A DNA stretch of 64,000 nt, from NCBI GenBank assembly GCA_023213315.1, contig JAKCPI010002661.1, positions 57,037-121,036 of the forward strand, in the 5' to 3' direction. This document shows positions 12,121 through 24,480 of the stretch, piece after piece. This DNA is from Euborellia annulipes (Eukaryota > Arthropoda > Insecta > Dermaptera > Anisolabididae). Made by a program: the position numbers and the translations under genes. The notes below the pieces were generated by a model that was not told the DNA's origin, did no database searches, and saw only the letters and a list, made by a program, of their open reading frames with translations. Within the stretch, counting starts at the first letter, position 1; each line of letters starts with the position of its first letter.

Positions 12121-12392
12121 CAGTGTTTCCTAACCCTTTGAAGTCCACGGCACCCCAAAGGTGCGTTGAGAATAACATTAGCCTTCCTTTTTTTTCTCCC
12201 GCTAGGGAAAAACGAAATTTTTGACGCCCTGCGGAAAATTGTTTCCTCTTACGTGAATTTCATTCGACCGTTCAAAACTTTATTTTTCCGCCTCTGTATT
12301 TTTTTTTTTAGTTTTTCTAAAAATCTTGCGGCACCCCTTAGCCATTCTGGTGGCATTCTTGGGTAACGGGGCTCACCGGTTGGGAACTACTG
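12121..12392. mobile_element. hAT-like MITE (CAGTGTTTCC ends)
   Basis: Begins CAGTGTTTCCTAACCC and ends GGTTGGGAACTACTG. The flanks GTCTAGAT and GTCTAGAA agree at 7 of 8 bases. Inserted in the spacer of the surrounding inverted repeat. Confidence 0.75.
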
Positions 12393-12432
12393 GTCTAGAA
12401 ACATTCAAGTAATCTCAAATACTGTGTATGAG

Positions 12433-12763
12433 TAGTGGCGTACCGAGGGGGGGGGGCGGTCCGCCCCAGGCCCCGAGCCGGCATAGGCCCCCATATATTT
12501 ATAAAAAAAAAAACTTTAAATTCCTCTTTGAGAGGCCACGGGACCCTCAGGGCTCAAGTAAAAACAAAATTTAGTGAAAATTTTTCTTTGAGAGGCCCCG
12601 GGGCCCTTGGGGTTCAGGGATATACGGTATTTTAAAAATATTTTTGTGTATGGAGGAGAAGGATATTTAAAGTTGAGCACCCCCCCCCCAAAAAAAAAAA
12701 ATTCAATATAAGGCCCCCTTTCTAGTACCGCCCCAGGCCCCCAAATGCCTCGGTACGCCCCTG
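12433..12763. mobile_element. hAT-like element, GTACCGAGG family, short form
   Basis: TGTATGAG is duplicated exactly at 12,425-12,432 and 12,764-12,771. The inverted ends are TAGTGGCGTACCGAGG and the complement of CAGGGGCGTACCGAGG. The interior has about two degenerate copies of the 82-bp unit (GAGAGGCC...CCTCAGGGCTCAAGTAAAA) that is amplified at 17,247-20,314, and then the GGATATTTAAAG segment shared by the family. Confidence 0.8.
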
Positions 12764-13446
12764 TGTATGAGATTGTATATGTACCTATGAAAATAGCAAA
12801 TTTTAATATCATAAAAATTTTTAAACTCATTTATTTTTTTTTTATTTTTCTATTTTATTAAAATAAACACGTAGTAGAATCAAATACCAACTATGTATAA
12901 TTATATACTTACCTCTCTACTCAATACAGTTCACCGAGGATGGGCGAATAAATTTTGCTCGAAATGTCTGAACATTCACAGAGATCATCGAGAGTGTTTT
13001 ATTTTTGACTGCTTCCTCATCCTTCAAAGAAATTGTAAGCTGAACTTAACAGTGACCGACTAATCATTATTTGGTCAGACCAGTTGATCGCTCGTTTATT
13101 TTTTAGTCTTCTCCGTTCCCTAAAATTATGAATATTCTCTTCCCTATTATTATGACAATTTTTCTGATCTTTTTTTGTATTATTACTTTTTTAATCGCCA
13201 AAGAGAAAAGATGAAAAAATGCTGTCTGAGTGTAACATTAACAATCATTGCTTACTTTTCGGTTTGGATTTAATATTTATAAACTTAAGATTTACAAATT
13301 CTTTCATCATACCACTTAATGAAACTTCGAGATTTATATACTCTATTAAATATAAAATTCTTATCTAGATGCCAGCGGAAAAGAGGAGACATTGTTTGTT
13401 AAAAATTCTCTATACTGTAGAAATGAATATTACACCGAGCGGAGGG

Positions 13447-13673
13447 CAGAGCCGGAACTAGATTTTTTTGGGGGGGGGGCAAAATTTAATTTGCCGCCCC
13501 CTCCTTAAAATTTTCCCTGATCTCAAAAATTTTTTTTTTTTCGCGGAACCAAATTTTCCCGTCCGAAAAAATATTTTACCTTTTTTTTTAGAGACGCAAA
13601 ATTTGCCGCCCCCTGATATCTGCCGCCCGGGGCACGTGCACCCACTGCCCCCCCCCCCCTAGATCCGGCCCTG
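13447..13673. mobile_element. hAT-like element, CCGGATCTAGG family
   Basis: Left end CAGAGCCGGAACTAG and right end CCTAGATCCGGCCCTG are inverted repeats. The flanks GCGGAGGG and GCGCAGGG match at 7 of 8. The interior TTTGCCGCCCCCT motif is shared with 16,165-16,515. Confidence 0.75.
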
Positions 13674-15605
13674 GCGCAGGGCCGTAGCCCCCCTCTCCGC
13701 GCCTAAAATTTGGAAAAATGACAAAGAGAAATATTTAGAGAGAGAAGGAGTTAAAATTTTATAAATCGTTAGAAATTATAAAAAATATTTAATATTCTTT
13801 AAAATTTATTCATTTTTATTAATCATTAGAAGAAGGAATTAATTATCTCTCGGACCATCCAAAACAAAATTCTGGCTACGGCTCTAATCGAGCGTATTTA
13901 GTTAAATTTAGTTTTAATAAAGCTGGAAATTCAAAATAAACTCCATTTCGACACCGAGGTTAGAGATATTGACATTTTCAATATCATTAACGCAGAAATT
14001 TCACATTTTGAATAAAAAAAACAATTAATTTTACAATCAAAAACTATTTTTTTATGATGAAATTCTAATAATGAATGTGCTACTCTATTCCATCTGTCAC
14101 AAATAGAAAACATTAAAAAAATGTAATTATGTCATTATATATCCTCAATTTCTCTCAAAATATTTTTTTTTTTTTTTTGGAATGCAATTCATACCATATC
14201 TCTTATCATATGCAAAATGTATAAAACCCTCGTGAGGAAATATAAAATATAAAAAATTCCGGAGCTTGGATAATTAATATTAGAGAGTCCCAAACTGAAA
14301 TTATTTTTGATAGCTTATTGTAATATCATATTTCTTTCAATTAGAATGAGATAATTTTGATTAAATATTTGTCAAATAATTTCTTATATGCAATATGATT
14401 TTATATAAACCCGAAAATGTTCAAAATATAATTTTTGTTGTAATATGTAAGACATCGCCCGAATATATGAATTTCATCTATTGAGTTAATAATCTCTTTA
14501 CCTCATTCTATTTTTTTAAGCGAATTATTTGTATTACAGAACTATTTTTCTTCAAATCCATATAATGACATAACTGTTATTAATAAAAAAAACACAAAAT
14601 CAATAATTTGGATAAATAAATTTGTTTAAAAACGGGAAAATATTATATTTAACAATGAGGAGAGTAAGGCTGAACGCACACCAATAGAGCAAATACGTTT
14701 TTGCCTAAAACTGTTTTTTCAATGCTTTTCTATGGGTCAACGCACACAGAGGAGACAAAACACAATTGTACATGATGCGACATCATTGAACAAAATGTTT
14801 TGACATTGAGCGTTTTGCTCAATCGGTGTGCGTTGGCATTGGAGAAAACGTTTTGTCTGAAAATGTTTTTGCTCAAATGGTGATCAGTCTAAGACAACCG
14901 AAAGCAAACAAAGAAAAAATATTTCTCTCCGCTTTATCTAGTACAAATGTCGACGTTTCGGCCTATTTTTCCAACAATATCATGTGTTGGTCCATGAAGC
15001 AACATGAAAATCATATAACTGAATATTTATTAATTCAAATCATTCAAAATGTTTAAATAATAAATTGATATTGAAATTAAAGGTTGAAGAAAAATTCTCC
15101 TCTTTTCGCTTCAAAATATATTAATAAATATACAGTAATATCTATCGGTCAGTTAAAAGTTCTTACAAATAATTTTTATCGTTATTATTAAGCGGGTAAA
15201 GAGTTTAAAATTTTTTTATTTAAGCATGAACATATTATTTATAGGCCTAAATAAAATAATTGGAAAATATAAATTCAAAATAAAATTATCATAAGTTTTT
15301 TTTCCCACATAAAAGTCTTAAAATGAAACGAACCCAATGCTTATGCGATTTAAATATTTTCTAAAATATTTTGAACATTTTGTTTGATAATAATACTTTA
15401 TTGTTAACAAAATTCTAGATTGATTGGATTCCAAACCCGATGGCAAAAATTATATATAATAAAACTCCGATTAACGCGATTCAGTTAAATCATACGTTCT
15501 CTAGTTAATACGCGATATTTCACAGAGCAACCAACCCCATTGTACACTAATGTACATACATTTTTCCATTTCATTTTGATATACCGATACCTATATAGAT
15601 ACAAG
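13674..15605. other. Intergenic; one small inverted-repeat MITE
   Basis: No gene is recognised. At 14,674-14,834 a MITE-like unit has inverted ends (AACGCACACCAATAGAGC and its complement). Near 14,951 is a GACGTTTCGGCC sequence like the 3' side of a hammerhead, without a recognisable CTGANGA box. The remainder is AT-rich. Confidence 0.4.
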
Positions 15606-15901
15606 CATGGGCGTACCCAGCGAGAGGCAGGGGGCAGCTGCCCCCCCCCCTAGAAGCAACAAAAAAAAAAATTAAATGTTTATAAAGTGATGAAACGAAA
15701 CAAAATTGGTGGATGGCGACGGGGAATGATTCTTTTTGTTAGGACTCGAGGGTTTTTAGGCCTTTAATTCGAAGGCTTTACCCCTCTATATAAAAAATAG
15801 CTATGTCACAATCTGGACGACCATGATCTGCCCCCCCCCTTGGACGACCATGATCTGACCATGCCCCCCCCCCCTAGATTTTGATCCTGGGTACGCCCAT
15901 G
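15606..15901. mobile_element. hAT-like element with 8-bp target duplication
   Basis: GATACAAG is duplicated at 15,598-15,605 and 15,902-15,909. Ends are CATGGGCGTACCCAG and the exact complement. A short direct duplication (TTGGACGACCATGATCTG type) lies near the right end, with C runs. A solo end of a related family is at 16,013. Confidence 0.85.
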
Positions 15902-16164
15902 GATACAAGATAAAAAAAAAATTTCTTACTTGTTAGTATACAGTATAAATAATGATTTTTTACTATATCAAAATGTATATCGCTTACAACTTGAAAAAAA
16001 AACTGAGAATGGCCATGGACGTAACTAGGGTAGTGCCGGGGGTGGGGCTCCAATACTCCAAGTTTCATTTCATAAAGGCAAATCTCCTTCATTTATTATT
16101 AAAAAAATAAAACAGCCACTTTATAACTTTACAAATTCAATTTATTTTGAGTAATTATCAGGAT

Positions 16165-16515
16165 CAGGACCGGATCTAGGGGGGGGGGGCAGTGGGAGTA
16201 TGTGCCCAGGCGGCAGATATCAGGGGGCGGCAATTAAAGAAAGATTTACGGTAGGCTACTAAAAAAAAGGTAAAATATTTTTTTTTTTTTTTAATTTTCC
16301 CATCTCTCCACAGAGTTTTTAATTAACTCCAATTACGGAGGAGACATTGGCAATGTTTGAGAATTTTCACGGCAAGTGGGATTTGATTTAGAGTTGTATA
16401 GCAACTCTAGATTCGCAATCCGCAGCTTATCCATGAATTTTTTATAGAAAATTTTAAGGAGGGGGCGGGAAATTAAATTTTACCCCCCCTCCTCCCTCTC
16501 GTAGTTCCGGCCCTG
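16165..16515. mobile_element. hAT-like element, CCGGATCTAGG family
   Basis: ATCAGGAT is duplicated exactly at 16,157-16,164 and 16,516-16,523. Left end CAGGACCGGATCTAGG, right end GTAGTTCCGGCCCTG. Related to 13,447-13,673 but in the opposite orientation. Confidence 0.85.
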
Positions 16516-16523
16516 ATCAGGAT

Positions 16524-17238
16524 TAATTAATTGCATGAATGGGATGTGGTGGCTGTGAATATAGGTGATTGAATGAGGGCAGATTCAGCCAAATAAAAAG
16601 CCTATAAATCATATAAAAGCTTATTATTTAGCTGAAACTTAATTAATCGCGTGAAACGGAATTTTTCTAAGTATTTATAAATAAATTTTTAAAAAAATGT
16701 ATCTTTTATGCAAAAACAAAATTTTTTATAAATGCGTTAAATTTATAAGTATTTTATTTTTTTAACCAACCGAGGACAATATATAACGATGTAGAAATAA
16801 ATAGTTGAGAGTGATAATACCTAGTTTCTTCTTTACTTATATGGTTGAATAAATTAAAGATGATAATGAAAAAGTGTAAAGAGAAGAGAGCCATGTCAAA
16901 TGTCAAGGGTTGTTGGCTTATTCGTGATCAGTAGGTTCGGGCTCCGTTGCACTCGGCCCCGATGTCGAATCATCACCTTCAAGACTTTTGCTCGAGCTGT
17001 CCGACTGTTAACACAAAACAATCTGCTTTGCCTATATCCATACACTTTTTTTTTTTTTTGTTGTCAAAAAATAAAACCTTGCACTACAAAAGATTATTTT
17101 AATTTTTGGATATGTTTTTGATATTGGGGTCTTGATCTCAAAAATAGTGTTGAAGTTAACTACAATGACTGGCGCCCCCCCCCCCCCGCAGGCTCAAGAA
17201 TGTCGCTACAAATACGGGCCCTATACAGTAAATTATGA
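16524..17238. other. Intergenic; no gene recognised
   Basis: AT-rich. A GC-richer patch at 16,905-17,010 on the minus strand reads as a short acidic and serine-rich open stretch, but it is brief and unrecognised. A C run lies at 17,174-17,187. Confidence 0.35.
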
Positions 17239-17246
17239 ACAAAATA

Positions 17247-20200
17247 CAGAGGCGTACCGAGGCAGTTGGGGGCCTGGGGCGGCACTAGAAGAGGGGGCCT
17301 TATATTGAATTTTTTTTTTTTGGGGGGGGCTGCTCATCTTTAAATATCCATCTTCTCCATACATAAAAATATTTTTAAAATACCGTATATTCCTGAACCC
17401 CAAGGGTCCCGGGGCCTCTCGAAGAGAAATTTTCATTAAATTTTGTTTTTTTAACTAAATTTTTCGATTTTTACTTGAGCCCTGAGGGCCCCGGGGCCTC
17501 TCAAAGAGAAATTTTCATTAAATTTTGATTTTTTAACTAAATTTTTCGGTTTTTACTTGAGCCCTGAGGGCCCCGGGGCCTCTCAAAGAGAAATTTTCAT
17601 TAAATTTTGATTTTTTAACTAAATTTTTCGGTTTTTACTTGAGCCCTGAGGGTCCCGGGGCTTCTCGAAGAGAAATTTTCATTAAATTTTGTTTTTTTTA
17701 ACTAAATTTTTCGATTTTTACTTGAGCCCTGAGGGCCCCGGGGCCTCTCAAAGAGAAATTTTCATTAAATTTTGATTTTTTAACTAAATTTTTCGGTTTT
17801 TACTTGAGCCCTGAGGGTCCCGGGGCCTCTCGAAGAGAAATTTTCATTAAATTTTGTTTTTTTAACTAAATTTTTCGATTTTTACTTGAGCCCTGAGGGC
17901 CCCGGGGCCTCTCAAAGAGAAATTTTCATTAAATTTTGATTTTTTAACTAAATTTTTCGGTTTTTACTTGAGCCCTGAGGGCCCCGGGGCCTCTCAAAGA
18001 GAAATTTTCATTAAATTTTGATTTTTTAACTAAATTTTTCGGTTTTTACTTGAGCCCTGAGGGCCCTGGGGCCTCTCAAAGAGAAATTTTCATTAAATTT
18101 TGATTTTTTAACTAAATTTTTCGGTTTTTATTTTAGCCCTGAGGGCTCCGGGGCCTCTCAAAGAGAAATTTTCATTAAATTTTGATTTTTTAACTAAATT
18201 TTTCGGTTTTTACTTGAGCCCTGAGGGCCCCGGGGCCTCTCAAAGAGAAATTTTCATTAAATTTTGATTTTTTAACTAAATTTTTCGGTTTTTACTTGAG
18301 CCCTGAGGGCCCTGGGGCCTCTCAAAGAGAAATTTTCATTAAATTTTGATTTTTTAACTAAATTTTTCGGTTTTTATTTTAGCCCTGAGGGCTCCGGGGC
18401 CTCTCAAAGAGAAATTTTCATTAAATTTTGATTTTTTAACTAAATTTTTCGGTTTTTACTTGAGCCCTGAGGGCCCCGGGGCCTCTCAAAGAGAAATTTT
18501 CATTAAATTTTGATTTTTTAACTAAATTTTTCGATTTTTACTTGAGCCCTGAGGGCCCTGGGGCCTCTCAAAGAGAAATTTTCATTAAATTTTGATTTTT
18601 TAACTAAATTTTTCGGTTTTTATTTTAGCCCTGAGGGCTCCGGGGCCTCTCAAAGAGAAATTTTCATTAAATTTTGATTTTTTAACTAAATTTTTCGATT
18701 TTTACTTGAGCCCTGAGGGGCCCCGGGGCCTTTTTTTGTTTTTACTTGTGCCCTGAGGGCCCCGGGGCTTCTCAAAGAGAAATTTTCATTAAATTTGATA
18801 TTTTAACTAAATTTTTCGGTTTTTACTTGAACCCTGAGGGCCCCGGGGCCTCTCAAAGAGAAATTTTCATTAAATTTTGATTTTTTAACTAAATTTTTCG
18901 GTTTTTACTTGAGCCCTGAGGGCCCCGGGGCCTCTCAAAGAGAAATTTTCATTAAATTTTGATTTTTTAACTAAATTTTTCGGTTTTTACTTGAGCCCTG
19001 AGGGTCCCGGGGCCTCTCGAAGAGAAATTTTCATTAAATTTTGTTTTTTTAACTAAATTTTTCGATTTTTACTTGAGCCCTGAGGGCCCCGGGGCCTCTC
19101 AAAGAGAAATTTTCATTAAATTTTGATTTTTTAACTAAATTTTTCGGTTTTTACTTGAGCCCTGAGGGCCCCGGGGCCTCTCAAAGAGAAATTTTCATTA
19201 AATTTTGATTTTTTAACTAAATTTTTCGATTTTTACTTGAGCCCTGAGGGCCCTGGGGCCTCTCAAAGAGAAATTTTCATTAAATTTTGATTTTTTAACT
19301 AAATTTTTCGGTTTTTATTTTAGCCCTGAGGGCTCCGGGGCCTCTCAAAGAGAAATTTTCATTAAATTTTGATTTTTTAACTAAATTTTTCGATTTTTAC
19401 TTGAGCCCTGAGGGCCCCGGGGCCTCTCAAAGAGAAATTTTCATTAAATTTTGATTTTTTAACTAAATTTTTCGGTTTTTACTTGAACCCTGAGGGCCCC
19501 GGGGCCTCTCAAAGAGAAATTTTCGTTAAATTTTGATTTTTTAACTAAATTTTTCGGTTTTTACTTGAGCCCTGAGGGTCCCGGGGCCTCTCGAAGAGAA
19601 ATTTTCATTAAATTTTGATTTTTTAACTAAATTTTTCGGTTTTTACTTGAGCCCTGAGGGCCCCGGGGCCTCTCAAAGAGAAATTTTCATTAAATTTTGA
19701 TTTTTTAACTAAATTTTTCGGTTTTTACTTGAGCCCTGAGGGCCCCGGGGCCTCTCAAAGAGAAATTTTCATTAAATTTTGATTTTTTAACTAAATTTTT
19801 CGGTTTTTACTTGAACCCTGAGGGCCCCGGGGCCTCTCAAAGAGAAATTTTCATTAAATTTTGATTTTTTAACTAAATTTTTCGGTTTTTACTTGAGCCC
19901 TGAGGGCCCTGGGGCCTCTCAAAGAGAAATTTTCATTAAATTTTGATTTTTTAACTAAATTTTTCGGTTTTTATTTTAGCCCTGAGGGCTCCGGGGCCTC
20001 TCAAAGAGAAATTTTCATTAAATTTTGATTTTTTAACTAAATTTTTCCATTTTTACTTGAGCCCTGAGGGCCCCGGGGCCTTTTTTTGTTTTTACTTGTG
20101 CCCTGAGGGCCCCTGGGGGCTTCTCAAAGAGAAATTTTCATTAAATTTGATATTTTAACTAAATTTTTCGGTTTTTACTTGAACCCTGAGGGCCCCGGGG

Positions 20201-20314
20201 CTTCTCAAAGAGAAATTTTCGTTAAATTTTTTTTTTAATAAATATATGGGGGCCTATGCCGGCTCGGGGCCTGGGGCGGACCGCCCCCCCCGCCCCCCCC
20301 TCGGTACGCCACTG
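17247..20314. mobile_element. 3.07-kb hAT-like element expanded by an internal minisatellite
   Basis: Ends are CAGAGGCGTACCGAGG and the complement of CAGTGGCGTACCGAGG. The flanks ACAAAATA and ACAAACTA match at 7 of 8. The unexpanded relatives at 12,433-12,763 (331 bp) and 62,353-62,875 (523 bp) share both ends and the GGATATTTAAAG segment. Here nearly all of the length is a tandem array. No transposase frame is present, so it is non-autonomous. Confidence 0.85.
17390..20240. repeat. Tandem array, 82-bp unit, about 34 copies
   Basis: The unit contains CTTGAGCCCTGAGGGCC, CCGGGGCCTCTCAAAGAG and AAATTTTCATTAAATTTTG. Starts of the GAGCCC block at 17,477, 17,559, 17,641 and 17,724 give an 82-83 bp period. 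Units fall into variants: a TATTTTAGCCCTGAGGGCTC form recurs every 246 bp near 18.13, 18.37 and 18.62 kb, and a truncated unit with GGGGCCTTTTTTTG occurs at 18,721 and 20,071, exactly 1,350 bp apart. The array therefore has higher-order structure. Confidence 0.95.
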
Positions 20315-20339
20315 ACAAACTAGTTATTAAAGTCAGGCT

Positions 20340-20745
20340 TCAGCGCTATCCATAATTTTCTTAAATTTGTTCTTGACTTTATTTTGTTTATAATTTCGTT
20401 AATAATTAACCGATTTGCACGAATGAATGGTTTTTGGAAAATTAAATAACTCAGAATATCGCAAATACATGATTTTTGCATTCAGGGATGGTAAGAAATT
20501 TTTAGGGGTGAGCAAAGTTAGAAAAAATTAGATTTTTGTAAATTTTTAGCTGCGTTGTGCACCACTAAATCACCTCAGATTTTACTGAAACTGGAATATT
20601 TCTATGTATTTTAACTATCTGCATATTTTTAAGGGGTGACGCCTTAAAAAATCTTGAAAATTCAAAATTAGAGCCATTTAAAACAAATTTTTTTATAAAA
20701 ATTTATTTTTCTCTCTATCTCTAAAACTATGCCTGATGGCATTTT
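20340..20745 (-). repeat. Arm fragment of the palindromic element family seen at 61.7-64.0 kb
   Basis: Contains AATTAACCGATTTGCACGAA, GCACCACTAAATCAC and a run of weaker matches in the same order as 63,440-63,700, and inverted relative to 62,900-63,300. The 3-kb element to its left ends 26 bp before it. Confidence 0.65.
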
Positions 20746-21178
20746 TTGAATCAGTGCTAACCATTTACTCAAGAAAAACTTATAATACCCCGGAAAAAAC
20801 TAACTTTTGAACAGTGTTATTTATGAAACAATTTTAAAATATTTTAATGAAATGTAAAATTTATTTTGATGATAATGTGTTTACTACATTTTATTAGTTT
20901 CTCTTACCCTATATATTTTAAAAATTCTCTTATATATTTTTTATGCACCCGGGTCTCTGCGTCCCCCCCCCCCATCCTCTTATTGCGTGGGAGTTATTCA
21001 GTGAGGTTTTGACGATCTCTTCACAAATTCTTTATTTCATAACAAAAGGATTTGTTTTTTTTTCATCTCCTACCGGCAATCCAAATTCATAATTGGTAAT
21101 CTAACTTTGCTAATTGCAGGCGTTGTTGATTTGTGCTACACTCTAGCGGCAACTTTTTGAAATAGCAGCTTTTTAAAA
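20746..21178. other. Intergenic; no gene recognised
   Basis: AT-rich, with a C run near 20,965-20,974. No coding, tRNA or element signature beyond this. Confidence 0.35.
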
Positions 21179-21188
21179 AGTCGCTAAT

Positions 21189-21352
21189 GTCCCACAGTGG
21201 TAGAGATTCTGCCTCTTGTGCTAGGGATCAAGGGTTCGCATCCCGTTTCATACGACAAAAATTTATTTCAATTTAATTAGCTACTAATATATTGAAATAG
21301 AGACGGGGTCTAAATAGCCCCCAATGCCGAAAAAGTCCTTAAATTAAAAAAA
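21189..21352 (+). mobile_element. SINE family B with target duplication
   Basis: AGTCGCTAAT is duplicated at 21,179-21,188 and 21,353-21,362. The head is tRNA-like (CACAGTGGTAGAGATTCTGC as A box, AGGGTTCGCATCCC as B box). The body has GAGACGGGGTCTAAATAGCC and the unit ends in poly(A). Other copies are at 46,422, at 35,038 (minus) and 9,378 (tail only). Confidence 0.85.
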
Positions 21353-21362
21353 AGTCGCTAAT

Positions 21363-21706
21363 TCAAAGTTGAATTGTGCCCTCTTCTAGAGATTTATATA
21401 ATAAGCAAATCAACCATCTCTTTGATATGAAATTCAAATAGACTCCAGAATGTAAAACATATCAAAAAATAAAAAATAAGTTTGCGCCAGTGGTAAAATA
21501 AAATTTTGCTTGCGATTTCCTTTCGAAGAGAAATAGACTCTAACTAATATAATTTTTTATTAACTTAATATGAACTAGTATATGTTAAAAAAATTAAAAG
21601 ATGAAAACTTCATGCATTTAAATATAAGCGTTTAGGGCTATCAAGAGAGAAGATATCAATGAGAAATATATTTTATCAAATATAAAATTTTGTTTGATAA
21701 GAAATA

Positions 21707-21738
<32 letters not shown>

Positions 21739-22052
21739 CATCAATAAATTGAATTAGACAGAGCTCAATTTCTGTTTGGGAATTGTGGAATATTAATGTC
21801 ATAATTGAAACAATTCTCTTGCTAACTGGTCCATGAAAAAATTGGAAAAAAAAAAAAAATAGGTTAAGAGAAAGTAAAAAAATATTCCGAATCAGATTGT
21901 TCAAAAATTTTATCATTTTAATTCTAAAAAAAAAATCTTTATTTTGGGAATGTCATGTTTTGTGATGGTCTTGGTACCAAGAAAAAAAAATTTTGTCCCT
22001 ATTTTTGATTTTTGAGATAGATACAAAAATTGATACAATCTAGAGAAAGAGT
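21363..22052. other. AT-rich, poly(A) tract, no gene
   Basis: A poly(A) tract of about 27 lies at 21,713-21,738. The terminal AGGTTAAGAGAAAGTAAAAA near 21,861 resembles the end of repeat A. Nothing else is recognised. Confidence 0.4.
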
Positions 22053-22262
22053 TGTCCCCCGGGTGTGGCGTAACGTCGCGGGTTCGGACCCAGGCAGTCC
22101 GATGATTTTATTTAAGCCATTTGGATACCAGATGGCTTAAATAGAAATGCCTCAACCCACAATAGATAATATATATTACAACGGTTATCGTCAAAGTCTT
22201 GAATGGCCTAAGTTGCCGAAAAGACTGTGTGAATGTGTGTGTGAGTGATGAGTGCGAATGAG
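22053..22262 (+). mobile_element. SINE family A
   Basis: B box GCGGGTTCGGACCCAGG, then GCAGTCCGATGATTTTATTT, an internal inverted repeat (AAGCCATTTGGAT / ACCAGATGGCTT), the AACGGTTATCG block and GTTGCCGAAAAGACTG. The head is partly degraded (CCCCCGGGTGTGGCG). The end is a GTGTGAGTGATGAG tail followed by poly(A). Confidence 0.8.
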
Positions 22263-23238
22263 AAAAAAAAAAGAGAAAGAGTTCCGGTAAATCGAGGTCT
22301 TCAGAGAAGTATTTCCTGAATCATATAATGATTTCTTTCCTTTTTACAGAAATTGAGTCCAGATGACATGAATTCGATTTAAAGAAATCTCGAAAAAATA
22401 AATTTCTAAGCTTATTTATTCTCTCTCGTTTGCCCTGAAGGATTATTTTTGCTTGCAATTAGTAAACAAAAGGTTTTTAATTGTTAAAGAGTTAATTAAC
22501 AAAGTGATTTAATTAACAAGTGTTTATTTATGAAAAAAATGACAAATGTATATATATATATATATATAACATTTAAAAAATTTTGAATATTAAAATAGTT
22601 TTTAGATTTAATTCTATTTAGGAAAAATAAAAAACACATTATAAATTTTTTAATCAAAAATAAATTATATAATTCAAGATCTATAATAGACAAATATCCT
22701 TCATTAATTCAGTCTCAAAAAATTCACAGCCCCATTAAAATCTTTTTCATTGATTTCTTGTCACCAAAGCTACCGTATATACGAAATAATCAAAAGTTTT
22801 TGCTAACTAAATAAATCAATAAAAAAAATACTGTATAAATAATAGTTTTCTAATTTTATAAAGAATTATAATGTGATTCTAACAGCCCTAGAATCTTAAA
22901 ACTTATCTTTTAATACGGATGATATTATTAACATATTAAAGATCTCCAAAATTGAATTTTCATTTATTCTATTATGAATTATCCAATCATCTATAATTAT
23001 TTGATCAAGAGTGTAGCAAAAAATTATATTAACTGTATGAGACTCTATAAAAAATAATTCTATAACTAAATCAAGTTTTTATGTGCGCCCCTTATCACGT
23101 GAATTATAAAAATAAACCTAAACCTCAATAAAGACAAAGGTCTAATTCCACACTCAAGGATTTGATTTAAAATGTCTTAAATTGGAAAATTTATTTTGAA
23201 CTACACAAGTTAAAATGTCAATTGTGGCTGAGTATGTT
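22263..23238. other. AT-rich intergenic, no gene
   Basis: Has an (AT)n microsatellite at 22,551-22,569. No coding or RNA gene signal. Confidence 0.4.
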
Positions 23239-23314
23239 GATTAGGAGATATGGAAGCAGAGGCTGCCTCAGCCAAGAAAGAAAAATTCTCTGAATGCTTT
23301 ACCAATCAGCCGGA

Positions 23315-23349
23315 GGCGTTTCGGTCTATTTATTATAAGCCATCTTCAG
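23315..23349 (-). ncRNA. Hammerhead-like motif, probably inactive
   Basis: On the minus strand CTGAAGA, a partly paired stem II and GAAA are present, but the expected UH of the cleavage triplet is CC (GAAACGCC), which would abolish cleavage. The inverted partner is at 24,481. Confidence 0.5.
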
Positions 23350-23634
23350 TCCATTCTAAAACATATACATATAAATATAAAAAGTTTTTTTACTTAAAAT
23401 AATTGTATTATAAATAATTTACAGATGGTATATTTATGCTCAGAGTTAGTCAAATAATAATTAATATACATTATTGTAAAATAGAATGCTATTATATATG
23501 TATATAATAAAATCTGGGCTTAAATGAATATGATGGTTGCTTGTGCGAGTTTCAAATATATCTATAATTTCAAATTAACATTTCGCATCTTAAATATGAT
23601 TAATAATATGAAATATGAAAGGAGAAATAATATA

Positions 23635-24189
23635 CACTCCCCCGCAAAAAAAGTGGCGCACTTCGTTTTTTTTTTTTTTTTAAGAAGACCTGTTCTAATC
23701 CATTCTAATGATACTGTAATTTATTAAACATTTAATATGAATAAACTTATACATTTCTAAATAACGTTAGCACAAATTCAAAACATTTTAATTAAATTAT
23801 ACAATTTAAATAAAATAAAGAAAAATATGTGTATTTTCAATTTTTGAGACAAATCAACTTAATCTCGATATGTTTGTTTTGTTGGATATTAATTAAAAAT
23901 TTTGTTTTTATAAGAATTTCCAATAAATAGAACAGAGAAAAACTGAAAAGGAAAGATTATTTTAAAATATTAAAAATTTGGCGTTAATAAAAAAATTTCA
24001 ACATTTTTGTCTTTGTTTTGATTAAATTATAATTATTTATTAAAATGATATGGATTTGTGTTAAATTTACTTAGAAATGTATAAGATACTTCATATTAAA
24101 TGTTTAATAAATTTCAGTATCATTAAGGTAGAGTAAAATAGGTCTTTTTAAGAAGAAACAAAGTGCGCCACTTTTTTTGCGGGGCAGTG
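23635..24189. mobile_element. Tc1/mariner-like MITE (GCAAAAAAAGTGGCGCAC ends)
   Basis: Inverted ends are CACTCCCCCGCAAAAAAAGT and the complement of CACTGCCCCGCAAAAAAAGT, flanked by TA on both sides. The interior is AT-rich with no frame. A second copy in the opposite orientation is at 42,328-42,872 and matches over its full length. Confidence 0.85.
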
Positions 24190-24480
24190 TATTAAAATAA
24201 TTTTTCTACATTGACATATCTAACCTATTTCCAAGATGCGAAATGTTAATTTGAAATGTATAGATATAATTGAAACTCCCACAAGCAACCATCATATTCA
24301 TTTAAGCCCAGATTTCATTATCATACTTATATAATAGCATTCTATTTTACAATAATGTATATTAATTATTATTTGACCAACTCTTAGCATAAATATACCA
24401 ATTGTAAATTATTTATAATACAATTATTTTAAGTAAAAAAAACAACTTTTTATATTTATATGTATATGTTTTAGAATGGA

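Larger units (their letters stand above)
11868..13027. repeat. Long inverted repeat with degenerate hammerheads and two nested hAT-like elements
   Basis: Arms of about 250 bp (11,868-12,112 and 12,780-13,027) are inverted copies. Each arm has a hammerhead-like remnant: minus strand near 11,928-11,975 (GTGAGGA ... GGAACGTC) and plus strand near 12,935-12,985 (CCGAGGA ... GAAATGTC), both with core substitutions. The spacer is filled by two later insertions, 12,121-12,392 and 12,433-12,763. Confidence 0.65.

Noticed and set aside
17390..20240. CRISPR-like repeat array
   Set aside because: The repeats are contiguous 82-bp units without unique spacers, inside a eukaryotic transposable element.
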